A stretch of 64,000 bases of DNA from Microdochium bolleyi (lineage: Eukaryota > Ascomycota > Sordariomycetes > Xylariales > Microdochiaceae): positions 62,001 through 126,000 of the forward strand of contig KQ964274.1 of NCBI GenBank assembly GCA_001566295.1. The letters run 5' to 3'. Under the pieces are notes generated by a model. That model ran no database searches. It was not told the DNA's origin and worked only from the letters and a program-made list of their open reading frames with translations. Positions within the stretch are counted from its first letter, which is position 1. Each line of letters begins with the position of its first letter. This document shows positions 33,937 to 44,990 of the stretch, piece after piece. The position numbers and the translations under genes were made by a program.

Positions 33937-34923
33937 ACAGCACATCAAGCACCATTGCATATCCGGTTTCACAAAACTCGCGTTGCTTTTCGTCATCATC
34001 ATCATCACACTTTAGCATGCATCAGCACAACTCTGTTTTCTGTTTTTGGGCGTGACCTATTCTTTTATTGGACTTTGCGTCAGTCAGCCTCGGAGTTTGG
34101 GAGGAAACAATCATGGCGGAGCCTGGACTTCGGCGTTTTACCTTACGGCATGTTGCTTTTCATCGCGAGTCGGCCGGAGTCGGACGCAAGATGTAGGATC
34201 CCATGGGACAACCACTCTTTGCGCACTTGTATCGGCACAAGGAGATGCGCTGGGAGTGTACCCTCTCACTTTGCCGGTGGAACTATTGTAGCCCAATATT
34301 GTTTAGACCTCGCTGCTGGGTGCGAGTAGCAGCAGCGTTGGTCGAGAGCTTGATACCCCAGATCATATTCATGGCAATACCACATCTTAATCATTGTCGT
34401 CCTTAACGAACGCTCTCTATTGCAAGCATTGGGCGATTGAACTGGATGAGATCCATGTTTTCTGGTTCCTGTAACGTCTGCTTGCTGCATCGTGCAGATC
34501 AGTGATGTTCCTGCGGGACAGCACGCACACAGTCTCGACACTAATTAGACCCTGTCTGTCTGTTCCTGCGTGACGTGTGGTCGGGACCTGGTCGCTCGCT
34601 GGGATCGCTCCCGATTCTGTTCCGTTCTGTATCCACTTCTTGAACGTGGGGAGGGGCCATGCGTCATACCCATCGGCATGTGCAACGGAGTGGTGGTTGG
34701 TGGGGACAATTTTTTTTCGACTCGGGGTCCAAGACTATGCGATAAAGCTACACGATAAGTGCGACCTAGCCAGAGTACACGACCACCGAAGGGGGCACCA
34801 AACAGCACAATCTTGCTCTTAATCTCCAACGAGTGCATTTCTCAGGCAGACCGACGCAAGCCTGCAAGACGAAGAACCGACGAAAAAGGACGATCCCCGA
34901 AAGTACAAAACAAGGACGGAGCC
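33937..34923. other. Intergenic region, no gene seen
   Basis: About 1 kb between the cyclin gene and Bcp1. A CATCATCATCATCAC tract at about 33992-34007 and a T8 run near 34710 are visible. Open frames are short and overlap each other. It probably contains the cyclin 3'UTR and the Bcp1 promoter and leader. Confidence 0.45.
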
Positions 34924-36092
34924 ATGGCCAAGAAGAGGGCGAGAGAGGCGGACGGCGCGTCTGGACCGTCGGACAAGATGGCCGTCGACGGAGGCGAGAG
35001 CTCCGATGAAGAGGTACGGCATCATCTACGAAGCTACATACTCACGCGCGTGCATGTTTCCCTCAAGGCTATCTCGTAATCTGCTTAATGGCAGACAAAA
35101 TCAGGCATTAGCCATCGCCATGAACCCCCCCCCCCCCGGTTCCGCTTTTCTAGCTTGCAAGCTGACGCAGGCTCTTCTTTTCTGCTCAGGACTTCGACAT
35201 GGTCAACGTCGAGTTCGAGTGGTTCAACTTCGACGCCGACATTGACTTCCACGGCGTCAAGGCCCTGCTGCGGCAGCTGCTCGACGTCGACGCCGCGCTG
35301 CACGACGTGTCGGCGCTCTCGGACCTGATTGTGGGCGAGTCGACCATCGGGTCCACGGTCAAGGTCGACGGCAAGGAGACGGACCCGTACGCGATGCTCA
35401 CGGCGGTCAACCTGCGCGAGCGGAGCGCCGGCGCCAGCAAGAAGTCCGTGGTCGAGGAGCTGGTGCGGTATCTCGCGGACAAGGCCGGCAGCAGCGAAGG
35501 GTTGAAGGGCAGCGTCGTGCCGGAGCTGCTGCGGTCGCAGCTCGCGCCCAGCAGCAGCAGCGGCGGCGAGGAGGCGACGGTCGGCCTGATCCTCGCGGAG
35601 CGCCTGATCAATATGCCCGCCGAGATCTCGCCGCCCATGTATCGCATGGTGATTGACGAGATCGCCGACGCCGTTGAGGACAAGGAGCCATACGAGTTCA
35701 CGCACTACCTCGTCCTGAGCAAGACGTACACGGAGGTTGAGTCGGCGCTGGGCAACGGCGAGGACATGATCATCGAGGAAGAAGACGACGGGAGAGGGGG
35801 CAAGGCCGCGTCCGCTGGGGGCAGGAAGAAGAAGCGGAATAGGCAGGACCCCACAGCGGCGGCGGCAGCCGACCAGACGTGGTACTTCCACCCGGAGGAC
35901 GAGGTGCTGCAGCGGCATGCGCTTGCGTTCGGGAGCTACAACTTCACAAAGCACGATGAGAACATCGCGGACAGCAAGAGGGCGTTCCAGGAGATGGGGA
36001 TCAGGCCGCAGGGGCACATGATACTGATCGAGGCGGGCAAGTTTGAAGGCGCGGTAAAGGCCATCAGCGATTATCTTGCACCCCCATCGTGA
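34924..36092 (+). CDS. bcp1: Bcp1/BCCIP-family nuclear protein
   Basis: Exons 34924-35013 and 35190-36092 give 330 residues. Exon 1 encodes a short basic/acidic tail (AKKRAREADG...GESSDEE). Exon 2 starts DFDMVNVEFEWFNFDADIDF, a hallmark of the BCCIP family, and continues with LRQLLDVDA and a C-terminal WYFHPEDEVLQRHALAFGSY segment. Between them is an acidic-to-basic loop (EEEDDGRGG...GGRKKKRNR) that may be a nuclear localisation signal. In yeast Bcp1 acts in nuclear export of Mss4 and as a chaperone of ribosomal protein Rpl23. Human BCCIP binds BRCA2 and p21. The 176-nt intron is longer than others here and contains a run of 13 C at 35125-35137. No lesions. Confidence 0.93.
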
Positions 36093-36427
36093 GTGAGGCT
36101 GTTGCAGACAGGCGCATGCATGCAAAAGAATACAAGGAATAAATAAAACGCTGCACCACTTTATGCGTGGTTGCCTATGACAGCCACGGCGGAACAGAGA
36201 ATGTTCGGAGATTGAATTGATGATTTGGATGCCTTCAGCGGGTGGCTTTTGTTATGATAGACGGACGGTTGAGCGTCGTACTCAGACCAGTCATGTTCGC
36301 AATTCAGGTGGGCAGGGGACTGCTGGGTGTCATCCTGCCTTTTGAAGTGTCTGACCGGCTCCTTCTCTGCTACCCAAAGCCAAAAGGGAATCCCGAGGCC
36401 TTCGTTCTTTTCATAACCATGCACGCT

Positions 36428-37243
36428 TCACAGCACCGGATCTAAGCGCTGCATGAGGTAGTCCACCTCGACCACCTTTGTCAGGGGGATAACGAAATCT
36501 CTGTACATGGAGACGACGGCCTCGACGTTGATCTTGCCGTCCTCGTCGCCGCTCCCACTCGACGCCGTCGATGGGTCTGTGCCGTACGTCCTGGCCTTGA
36601 GGGCGAGGCGGGCGAGCACTTGCTTCTCAACGGCGGCGTTGGTGATGGACTCGCCGATGCCATCCCGGTCACCAGCCTTGATGAGCCGCGTGTACAGCTC
36701 CGGGTCGCTCTGGAACTTGCTCTCGGCGACGAACTTGCCAAAGTGGATGCGCCGCGATAGGGCCTGAAGGCAGGCAATGTCGCAGGTGGCGGAGCTGCCG
36801 TAGTTCTCCTCGCTCTCGCCGCGGTCCGGGCGACCGAAGTCCGGGCAGACGGCAGGGAGGAACTTCTCGGTGTAGAAGTGTCTGATCTGGTCGTTGACAT
36901 TGACGTTGTTCGGGTGCAGGATGCGCGGGTAGTTGAGGGGCTTGAGAATGGGCGCCTGCAGGGCGTCCGGGAAGAAAGGGTACTCGTCGGGAGCCTCGTA
37001 GCGGCGGATCAGGGACTGCAGCTTCTCCTGCTCGCGGAGGTACCAGTCCATAAAGGAGAGGTGATCCACGTCGACGCCGGCGAGCTTGACGGCGCCGGGC
37101 TTGTAGATGGTGGCATTGAGCGGGAACTGGACGCGTTCGATGAGGTGGAAGGTGATGGTGTCCTCAAGCCGAATCAGCTGGAAGCGGATGTTGGCGAGGT
37201 CGAGCGCCCTGGTGGCGTCGCTGAGGTCGATGATTGTGTCCAT
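36428..37243 (-). CDS. aro7: Chorismate mutase
   Basis: The frame is open from 37477, but the ATG at 37243 is chosen because it begins MDTIIDLSDATRALDLANIR, the usual start of fungal chorismate mutases, and gives 271 residues, the family length. The upstream 78 codons are Arg/Gln/Ser-rich and probably leader. Helix H1 carries IRFQLIRLEDTITFHLIERV, with the Arg and Glu expected for substrate and fold. Later motifs include PFFPDALQAPILKPLNYP, and GKFVAESKF near the active site. The C-terminal part contains VEKQVLARLALKA and the final helix. Reaction: chorismate to prephenate, the first committed step to Phe and Tyr, in the cytosol. Family members are inhibited by Tyr and activated by Trp. It is an intact single-exon gene. 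Confidence 0.94.
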   Translation of the reverse strand: MDTIIDLSDATRALDLANIRFQLIRLEDTITFHLIERVQFPLNATIYKPGAVKLAGVDVDHLSFMDWYLREQEKLQSLIRRYEAPDEYPFFPDALQAPILKPLNYPRILHPNNVNVNDQIRHFYTEKFLPAVCPDFGRPDRGESEENYGSSATCDIACLQALSRRIHFGKFVAESKFQSDPELYTRLIKAGDRDGIGESITNAAVEKQVLARLALKARTYGTDPSTASSGSGDEDGKINVEAVVSMYRDFVIPLTKVVEVDYLMQRLDPVL

Positions 37244-38380
37244 GCTGCTGCTCCTTGAGGTGGCAGAGTGGAAGTTGTCTAGAGACGGGCGCTTGCAACA
37301 CAAGGAGTGCACTGTGCAAAAGGCCGAATCGGGACTCGATGCCTTGATTTGTGGTTGCTGCCGGTGCCGAACGTGCCACAGCGGAGGCCGATGATCGGTG
37401 TCAGCGGTTTGGCTCTGCGCCTTGGCCCGGAGTTGCGGACGGCGTCTGTCTGCCCTGAGACCCGGCCCAGGACCCATCAGGGTTGACTCGAAACTCTAAG
37501 GCATTCCCAGGATTCCTGGGTCACGACGGCAGATCTCTGGGTCCATGATTTCCGCGGCACACGAGCCTTTCAGTCTTTGACGAGGAACTCTTGACCTCTC
37601 GTGTTTCGAAGTCTTGAGCCGGGAAACCTCAAAACTTACGGTCAGCGAATCATTGTACTCAGGATCCAGGAATGGAGCTTGACTACTTGGTAGCCACCGG
37701 GCAAGAACGGGAGTGACAAGTGTCGTTCGAGCCGAGTCGCAAATTGTCATATAGCAATAAATCTGGGCTTGGGAAGGGCAGATAGTCTAATGGCTAAATA
37801 AAGGCCATCCGTAGTCGCCTATGCATCCGGCAATGGCAGACCCGGGCGGGTTGCACCTTCCATCTCAGGACCATGCCCACTCCCGCCCAGGTAGATTGAC
37901 GGCCCCGAGTCCGGGAGCCTCCCTCCAGGACCGGAGGGGCCCCTGCGAGGCGAGAGAAGGATGAGCTACCCTGGAGGGCCGCCGCACCTGCCCGCATGAC
38001 GTCCACCACCAACCACCCGGCGCTGTGGACCCTCTCCGCCGAGCAGACAATGGGTGCCGCACCTCTTTTCCGCCAGCATGCTTTGCGACTGCGCTTGAGC
38101 TCCATCTAGCGACAGCACGAGAGAGCTCCCGCCACCAGCCTCACACACAGCTCTTTCGACACCCAGTGTCTTGCGCCACGACAGTCAATGCTCTGCCACG
38201 ATCTCTCTCACGACTGTCCCACCTATCCGTCCATCGCCTTGACGTGAGCTCGGCTCAAATCACCTCCTCCACCCGGGGTCGTCATCGAAATCGCCCTCCT
38301 CGAGCGGGTCGCGTGGCTCCCGAAGCTAGCCTTGCCGAACTTGCACCGCTCTCACCAGCTCTACACAGAAGCCCACGCGT
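37244..38380. promoter_or_regulatory. Divergent promoter region, chorismate mutase / MDV1
   Basis: This 1.1 kb lies between genes transcribed away from each other. It begins with the probable chorismate mutase leader and ends with a C/A-rich MDV1 leader (ACACAGAAGCCCACGCGT before the ATG at 38381). No gene, repeat or RNA was recognised. Confidence 0.5.
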
Positions 38381-40543
38381 ATGGCCGATTCGGATGCGCA
38401 TCATGCCTTCCACGATGAAGCCCCCGTAGGCGAGGATTCGATCCTCTCTGTAAGTGATCCGCGTGATTCCGAGCTTGGTCACTTGCGCTCGACTGACCAC
38501 CTGTGACAGACGAGGGGGATTGAGGCCTTCACTCGCAAGGTGACGACGACCGCCAATCATCTGGTCGGACCTCTATCCGAAGGAGCGCCTGCCGGGACCA
38601 GCTACCACACTGCAATGGCCGAGGTGCACAAGCAGCTGCGCAGGCCCGGCATCCAGCGCAGTGTTTTCTCCATGGCCAAGACCACGCCAACCGATCTCGT
38701 CCGCTCCAAATTTTCGACCGTGGAGATCCAGACCCGAGCGCTGTCTCACCTTTCCGATGACATGCTGCAGAATATCCCCGAGGACACCAACTCGTATTCT
38801 TTGTTCCAGGGTTTCCAAGCCAGTCATCCGGACTTCCAGGAGGAGGGGAGGAAACATCGGAGACGGGTCTCGAGGGGCAGGAAAATGCTCGAAGATGCGC
38901 CGACCAGCCCTGGCACGCCACAACATCTCCAAAAGCTCAAGAAAGAGCGGTCCTCGCTGATGCACGAGCTCGACATGCTTGCCGTGCGCAAGAACATGGC
39001 GTCGAGCGAGATTCGCGAGATTGACATCAAGATCTCGAACCTCAGCGGCATGAGGAGGATCATCCTGGAGAGACTAGCCGGACTCGAGCAGGAAGAGGCT
39101 CTGATTGAGCATGACCGTAAGTTGGTTGCAGCTTTGCGACCGCTGAAGACAATGCTGACAATATTATCGTAGTCTCGGACATGGATGGACGTATAGATGA
39201 TGCCGAGCTCCTCGTGCAGGAAGCCGAAGAGATTGCCGCACAAGCACATACGCACACGGACGAGGACGACCTTGTGACGGACCAGGAAGCCGAAGAGTTC
39301 ATGTCACAGTCTGTGTATGAGAGACTCCCTCCGGAAGAGGGTACGCCGACCAAGGCACCCAGGCGAGCCCGGTTACGGACGCGCAAGTCCATGCCTATCC
39401 TCCACGAGCACTTTCAGCCAGGCACCATGATTCGTGAGATAAAGGCGCACATCGACGAGGTCAACGCGATGGACTTCGACGTTCCATTTGGGACTCTGGT
39501 CACTTCCGGTGTGGATGACCAGGTCAAGGTCTGGGATCTGAATGCGGGACTCTGCATCGGCGCTCTCGAGGGACACACCGCGTCTGTTCGTACTCTCCAG
39601 GTTCAGGACAATTTCCTGGCCACTGGCGGAGCCGATGCCACGATCCGACTATGGGACTTGAGCAGGGCGCACTACGACCCACAGGGTAACATGTTCGGCG
39701 AGGGTGAGGGAGACGATGAGGGCCTGGCATTTGTCGGCGGCAACGATGAACCAATCGAACCACCAGAGGGCAGTATGGCTGATTGTGGACTCTACTCGCT
39801 CACTGGGCATGTAGACGAGATCACGGCACTGCACTTCCGGGGCGATATCCTGGTGTCAGGCTCTGCCGACAAGACACTACGGCACTGGGATCTCGAGAAG
39901 GGCCGGTGCGTGCAAACTCTGGATGTAATGTGGGCAGCTGCACAGGCTTCAGCGACTTTGGGATCTGGCGAGACCACATGGAGGCAACCAGCCCGGCCAG
40001 CATCGAGATCGGCCGACTTTGTGGGCGCTCTTCAAGTCTTTGAGTCTGCGCTGGCCTGCGGTACCGCTGACGGCATGGTCCGACTGTGGGACCTCCGGAG
40101 CGGCCAGGTTCATCGCAGCCTCGTTGGCCATACCGGGCCGGTGACTTGTCTGCAATTCGACGACGTGCATCTTGTGACTGGCAGTCTGGACAGGAGCGTG
40201 CGGGTAAGTCTAGCCATCTGTACGACTTTTCGCCGTGAGATTTGATGACTGACGCATGCATTTCTAGATATGGGACTTGAGGACGGGCTCCATCTTTGAC
40301 GCGTTCGCTTATGATAACGCCATTACGAGCATGATGTTTGACAACCGGCGCATCGTCAGTGCAGCCGGCGAGGACGTGGTCAAGGTCTACGACAAGATGG
40401 AGTCGAGGCAGTGGGACTGCGGCGCAGGCATTACGCAGGCTGAGGAGAACAAGACGCCTGCGATTGTCGAGCACGTGCGCATCCGCGACGGGTACCTGGT
40501 GGAAGGCCGCCGTGATGGTCTTGTTGGTGTGTGGGCATGCTAA
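38381..40543 (+). CDS. mdv1: Mdv1/GarA mitochondrial division adaptor, WD40 protein
   Basis: Four exons: 38381-38449, 38510-39116, 39173-40203 and 40268-40543, 660 residues in total. All three introns have GTAAGT donors and TAG or CAG acceptors with matching phases. The N-terminal region binds Fis1 in the family (TRGIEAFTRKVTTTANHLVG onward). A coiled coil follows (LQKLKKERSSLMHELDMLAV, then MRRIILERLAGLEQEE). The C-terminal half is a beta-propeller with WD repeats such as VKVWDLNAGLCIGALEGHT, IRLWDL, LRHWDLEKGRCVQTLD, VRLWDLRSGQVHRSLVGHT and IWDLRTGS. Role: links the Dnm1 dynamin GTPase to Fis1 on the mitochondrial outer membrane and promotes fission. The short first exon ends right before the conserved N-terminal segment, which supports the ATG at 38381. 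The gene is intact. Confidence 0.94.
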
Positions 40544-41832
40544 ACGACCACACCCGTGCTCGGGCTTCCTCCGCACATAGGTATTCGACACTTGCCCTGT
40601 GACCATTAGGCGACCGGGAATACAACGAGTTGCGCTTCACAACTCACGCAAACTCTGCATTTTGATCCGGCAACCATGAGATCCTGATTGCATCATGATT
40701 AGAAGTGGAAACGCTTCTTCTTGGCGTCTCTACAACTTCCGCTCACTAAACCAGAAGAGCCTGGTGCGGAGGGTGGTGCCGCGCCCAAAACCTCGTCGTT
40801 GGTTAGGTAAAGGAGATCTGCACAAGGCTTGGCTCTGGATCGGTGCAACGCCAGATCGAGTCACACATACTGACGCGGAGTTACCGAAGTGATGGTGCCA
40901 CACCGTCAGCATTCTAATGCAACGGATGTGGATAACCGCGGCTCTTTTCTGCACACTGGCAACAAAGGCCCGCCAAACCACATTATCTCCAGCGTGCCAG
41001 AAGAGCAGTAAACAGAACACTGAAGTGCACACATGCCGGGCTGGTCCCTCCTGCTTGTGGTCCGGATCTTGCCGCATTGTCTTCTGGCAGTCGGATGTCC
41101 CGGATTTTACATGCTGAACCGGGGCCGCATCAGCGCTTAGATCGGTGACTACACCGCTTTAAGGTTCTGACGACAACATGGGTGCAGATCTGCCGAAGCA
41201 ATAGGGCGTCGCTTTCCACAGGCTTTGTGGAGCTGCGTGAGGGGTAGCTTCCCATCGCAGAGCTTGTAACATTCCGGATACGCTATCTCCTCACAAAGAC
41301 TACTCGTCACCTCGGTAGGAAAGCAACACTACCGTCGCCATGACGGGGGTCCATTGACTCTTCAGACTTCGAGACGGCTGCGATGAACAGCACAACTGGT
41401 AGCGACAGACCAGCCAGGGAGGTCAACTCTTTGGTGGAACTCGAGTACCTACCTGCCTAGGTCGGTAGGTATATACCTCGGTCAGACATTCTACGTCAAC
41501 CTTGAGGTCCATACCGTGCTCGAGTTGTGCCTGGGCCGCCGCCCCAGCGTGGGGCGGAGTATGTAAGTGCGGAGAACACAGCTAGCTCGAGATGCTCTGA
41601 GCGCCCCGTGGCATCCGGGACGGGCTTTTCGTTTCTTAAGTCCGGCAGTCTCGCAGGGAGAGTGCTGATATATATCCCTGAGTCCTCAGGGCTTGACTTG
41701 CCCTTGTATTGAGGCTTCCTTTATCATGCTTGAAGCTCGTACTTGAAGCTACTCGCCAACGCTTACAGACCTGCGATACACCCACATACAACATAGACCT
41801 TAGAAAGACCACACTCCATCCAGCCCAACACC
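40544..41832. promoter_or_regulatory. Intergenic region upstream of the aldo-keto reductase, with a TACCTACC...GGTAGGTA element and TATA-like site
   Basis: No gene is visible in this 1.3 kb. At about 41449-41476 the sequence GTACCTACCTGCC / AGGTCGGTAGGTATATACC forms a long imperfect inverted repeat of the TACC/GGTA kind seen elsewhere in the window. A TGATATATAT stretch at about 41667-41676, some 155 nt before the start codon, is a reasonable TATA-box candidate. The leader close to the ATG is rich in CACA/CCACA. Confidence 0.5.
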
Positions 41833-42993
41833 ATGACATCATCGATCCTGCCCCAGGCGCCCGAGCCCAAAGGTCCCCTCGGGCGGTACCGCTTGCTCTC
41901 GCCCACAGCCTCGGTCCGCGTGAGCCCGCTGTGCCTCGGCGCCATGAATATCGGCGATGCGTGGAAGTCGTACATGGGCGAGATTGGCCAGAAGGGCGCC
42001 GAGGAGATGCTCGATTACTTCTACGACCAGGGCGGCAACTTCATCGACACAGCCAACAACTACCAGGACGAGGAGTCGGAGAAGTGGATCGGCGAGTGGA
42101 TGGTGAAGCGCAAGAACCGCGACCAGATCGTGCTCGCGACAAAGTACACGACAAACTACCACGCAGGCCGCGGTAAGGACGAGATCATTGTCAACTACAA
42201 CGGCAACGGCGCCAAGTCGCTGCACATGAGCGTGCGGGACAGCCTGAAGAAGCTGCAGACCGACTACATCGACCTGCTGTGGATGCACTGGTACGACTAC
42301 AGCACCGACATCCCCGAGATGATGCAGAGCCTCAACCACCTCGTTGCTTCGGGGAAGGTGCTTTACCTCGGCGTGAGTGACACGCCCGCCTGGGTCGTGT
42401 CCAAGGCCAACGAGTACGCCCGCGCCCACGGCCTCCGGCCCTTCAGCGTTTACCAGGGCCGCTGGTCCGCCGCAAGCCGTGACTTTGAGCGTGACATCAT
42501 CCCCATGTGCCGCGCCGAGGGGATGGGCATCTGCCCCTGGGGCGCGCTGGGGGGCGGGAAATTCAAGTCCGACGAGCAGTGGAAGGCCGCCGAGAAGGAC
42601 GGCGGGCGCGGGGTGCAGGCGACCGAGGCCGACAAGAAGATCAGCAAGGTCCTCGAGGACATTGCCAAGCGCAAGGGCAGCCTCATCACGAGCATCGCGC
42701 AGGCGTACGTCATCCACAAGACGCCCTACGTCGTGCCGATCGTCGGCGGGCGCAAGATCGAGCACCTCAAGGGCAACATCGAGGCGCTCAACCTCACGCT
42801 GTCGCCCGACGAGATCAAGGAGATCGAGGCTGCCGTGCCGTTCGACATGGGTTTCCCCCACAACTTCCTCTGGGCAGGAGCGACGGGCATGCCGGAGCAC
42901 TTTGGCGAGGCCTGGCTCCTCGGCATGGGCGGCGTGACCGACTATGTCGAGGCCCCGCGCGCGATCCCGGTGTCCAAGGCGGCGAAGATGTAG
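41833..42993 (+). CDS. Aldo-keto reductase of the aryl-alcohol dehydrogenase (AAD14) type
   Basis: A single-exon gene of 386 residues, with the ATG at 41833 in ACC context. The AKR tetrad can be traced. Asp and Tyr lie in FIDTANNYQDEESEKWIGEW, Lys in VLATKYTTNYHAG and His in DLLWMHWYDYS. The NADP-binding C-terminal part has IVGGRKIEHLKGNIEAL. The length and the GPLGRYRLLSPTASVRVSPLCLGAMNIG opening (given here in parts: GPLGRYRLLSP, VRVSPLCLGAMNIG) fit the AAD/norsolorinic-acid-reductase-like branch. Its members reduce aryl aldehydes or act in secondary metabolism, so the real substrate cannot be told. It is strongly GC3-biased, which creates a long antisense frame. Intact. Confidence 0.92.
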   Translation: MTSSILPQAPEPKGPLGRYRLLSPTASVRVSPLCLGAMNIGDAWKSYMGEIGQKGAEEMLDYFYDQGGNFIDTANNYQDEESEKWIGEWMVKRKNRDQIVLATKYTTNYHAGRGKDEIIVNYNGNGAKSLHMSVRDSLKKLQTDYIDLLWMHWYDYSTDIPEMMQSLNHLVASGKVLYLGVSDTPAWVVSKANEYARAHGLRPFSVYQGRWSAASRDFERDIIPMCRAEGMGICPWGALGGGKFKSDEQWKAAEKDGGRGVQATEADKKISKVLEDIAKRKGSLITSIAQAYVIHKTPYVVPIVGGRKIEHLKGNIEALNLTLSPDEIKEIEAAVPFDMGFPHNFLWAGATGMPEHFGEAWLLGMGGVTDYVEAPRAIPVSKAAKM

Positions 42994-43932
42994 GCGTCGT
43001 TTGATGTTGTGTGCTGGTGGGTTAGACACGACACGTGTGTATGTCACAAGGCAGGAAAGAAGATCAAATCGAGAGATGGAGCTATGTCCCCAAGTCAAAT
43101 CCACCGACAGGAGTCTACCTTTTACTCGTAAAATCACTTTGCATAATATGTGATTCTGCTCACATCATCCACATGGAACTACCGCACCGTTGTTCTATGA
43201 GACAGACGCAGCACTATCATAAGACCTCGCCAGAGATGATCTCGCGCTCTCTTCCGTCTAAACCTGAAATTCAGGACTTCCGCCGCTATGGAGTTTCTGA
43301 TGACCAAATATACAACGAAACAGCCAGGAAGTTATGAGAACCCTTATCATCGCGCTCTTTCTACATAATTTGCTACGATAACACAGGCCTGGGGCTCAGA
43401 AGTCCAGAAATGAGTGGACAAGCTTGCGCCATGGCCAATGCCTTGACGCAGCACTACTCTGCATCTTACACAAGAGACCCTGGCTGGCAATAGTACCTTC
43501 AACGGGGTGCACTACCCGAAGAACACGTTCCATCTTCTAGGCGGCATGTTTCACGGCCTTGAGCCCGACTAGAGGGAACAAACGACAACTAGGCTGGCAG
43601 GCAGGAGTAGGCAGGAGCAGATTAGGCAGTTCCTATGATTGAAATTGGCAGGCGCACGCAAGTCCATAGAGTCCAGCACGCGCGGCCGGGACATGTCGTC
43701 GGGCCTGCCCCAACTGACCACAACCTGCTTTAGATAGGCACAAAGGGAAGCATCCTCGATGCAGTAGTACATCACCACAGCATTCAACTCCTCATCCCTG
43801 TACTAGATACCTTGATATCGTCGTTTTCTACCCCCTTGTTCGTGTTCTTGGCGTGATCCATCGCCCGACCAGCAGACGCCTACGGAGACGGGTCTTCCCC
43901 CTCCCACGACACGAGTGAACGAGCACGTCAGA
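42994..43932. other. Intergenic region, no gene seen
   Basis: 0.9 kb between the aldo-keto reductase and the broken membrane-protein gene. Only short open frames with no recognisable text. Around 43590-43626 the short units GGCAGGCAGGAGTAGGCAGGAG and TTAGGCAG repeat imperfectly. Confidence 0.45.
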
Positions 43933-44990
43933 ATGTGGGCAGCCATCACGGATATCATCGGGTTGTGGTTCACGAGACAGTTCCAGCGATGGCTCCCCGC
44001 ATGGCTCCAACGACGCTTCAAGACATGGCCTAGCTGGCGGTATATCATGAACTGGATCGTGTCCAAGATCAAGAACCTCTTTGTCAGAGATAACATCGTC
44101 ACCAACGTGCTCGACTTCCTCACCTGGATAGGCTGCATGGACTCCGCGACGAGGACGCGGATCGAGGCCTTCCTCATCAAACTGAACAGATTCAGGCTTA
44201 CCTACTGCTTCGCCAGCCTCCCAAAGAGCTTGCCCGAGCTGCAGTGCAAGCGCGGCGTCGCCACCATCCACATCCCGCTCTGTGTCTGGGCGGCTGCACG
44301 GAGCCTCAACTACACTCTCAGCGACCTAGAGAACAACGGCCTGGCGGGCATGGACGAGCTCTCGCGACTATCGGCCTGCCTCATAATCTTCGCGAGGACA
44401 TCCTTATGGCACACATCTCGATCCAGCCCATTTCGCACGTGCTCTACTACACGTACTCACCATCTCTCGGGTTATTCTACAAGGACTACGTGGTGCCGTT
44501 ACACCACCAGTACATCGTGCCAATGCTCGAGCGTTAGGTGGTACCCGTGCTCGCTGTCAGATGGGCCAGGCTGATCGCAGACGTCAAGACCCAGCAGGAC
44601 AGCGTACGCATGGGATATCGAATCCGGGCATGGTTCACGCTGGCTGTGGTGCCGTTCAACATTACCCTACTCTTCCCCGGGGCTGTCACCAGAGACACGG
44701 ACATGATGCCAATGGACTACGTTACCCTCTTCGCACGAAGCATATGCATGGGCCCGGAGCCAGGCTGCCCGCGCGACTGGTCGTCTGCACTGGTCGAGGC
44801 GCAAGTGGGGACGATCTGGGGCAAGGTTTCATCCGGTTCTTCTGCTTCCTGCCCCTGATCATGATCTTCCTCTTCATGCTGCCAGATCTGGTTTTCAAAT
44901 GGCTGTTCAACAAACCATACTGGCGGGCCGCGGCCTGGGATCTCGGCCTGGGCTCCCGGACGTGCTCCGGTCGGTGCCTGCTTCATAGAG
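43933..44990 (+). pseudogene. Broken gene for an unrecognised membrane-associated protein
   Basis: Family not recognised. An ATG at 43933 opens a frame with amphipathic, Trp-rich text (MWAAITDIIGLWFTRQF...). It runs to about 44370, where the sensible text moves to another frame (ELSR then GLPHNLREDILMAHISIQP). That frame gives VLYYTYSPSLGLFYKDYVVP and reaches TAG at 44535-44537. It continues in frame as VVPVLAVRWARLIADVKTQQ and a hydrophobic segment (AWFTLAVVPFNITLLFPGAV). Near 44822-44830 another frame change leads to GFIRFFCFLPLIMIFLFMLP, a clear membrane helix, then PDLVFKWLFNKPYW. Both frame changes go the same way and need one missing base or two extra, and no GT...AG intron explains them. 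So the gene holds two indels and one nonsense codon over about 1 kb. The 3' limit is uncertain. Confidence 0.6.

Noticed and set aside
36428..37477. Longer chorismate mutase starting at 37477
   Set aside because: The additional 78 residues are Arg/Gln/Ser-rich and absent from the family; the ATG at 37243 gives the standard N-terminus.
41839..43137. 432-codon open frame antisense to the aldo-keto reductase
   Set aside because: Same GC3 shadow effect; the sense strand carries the full AKR catalytic tetrad.
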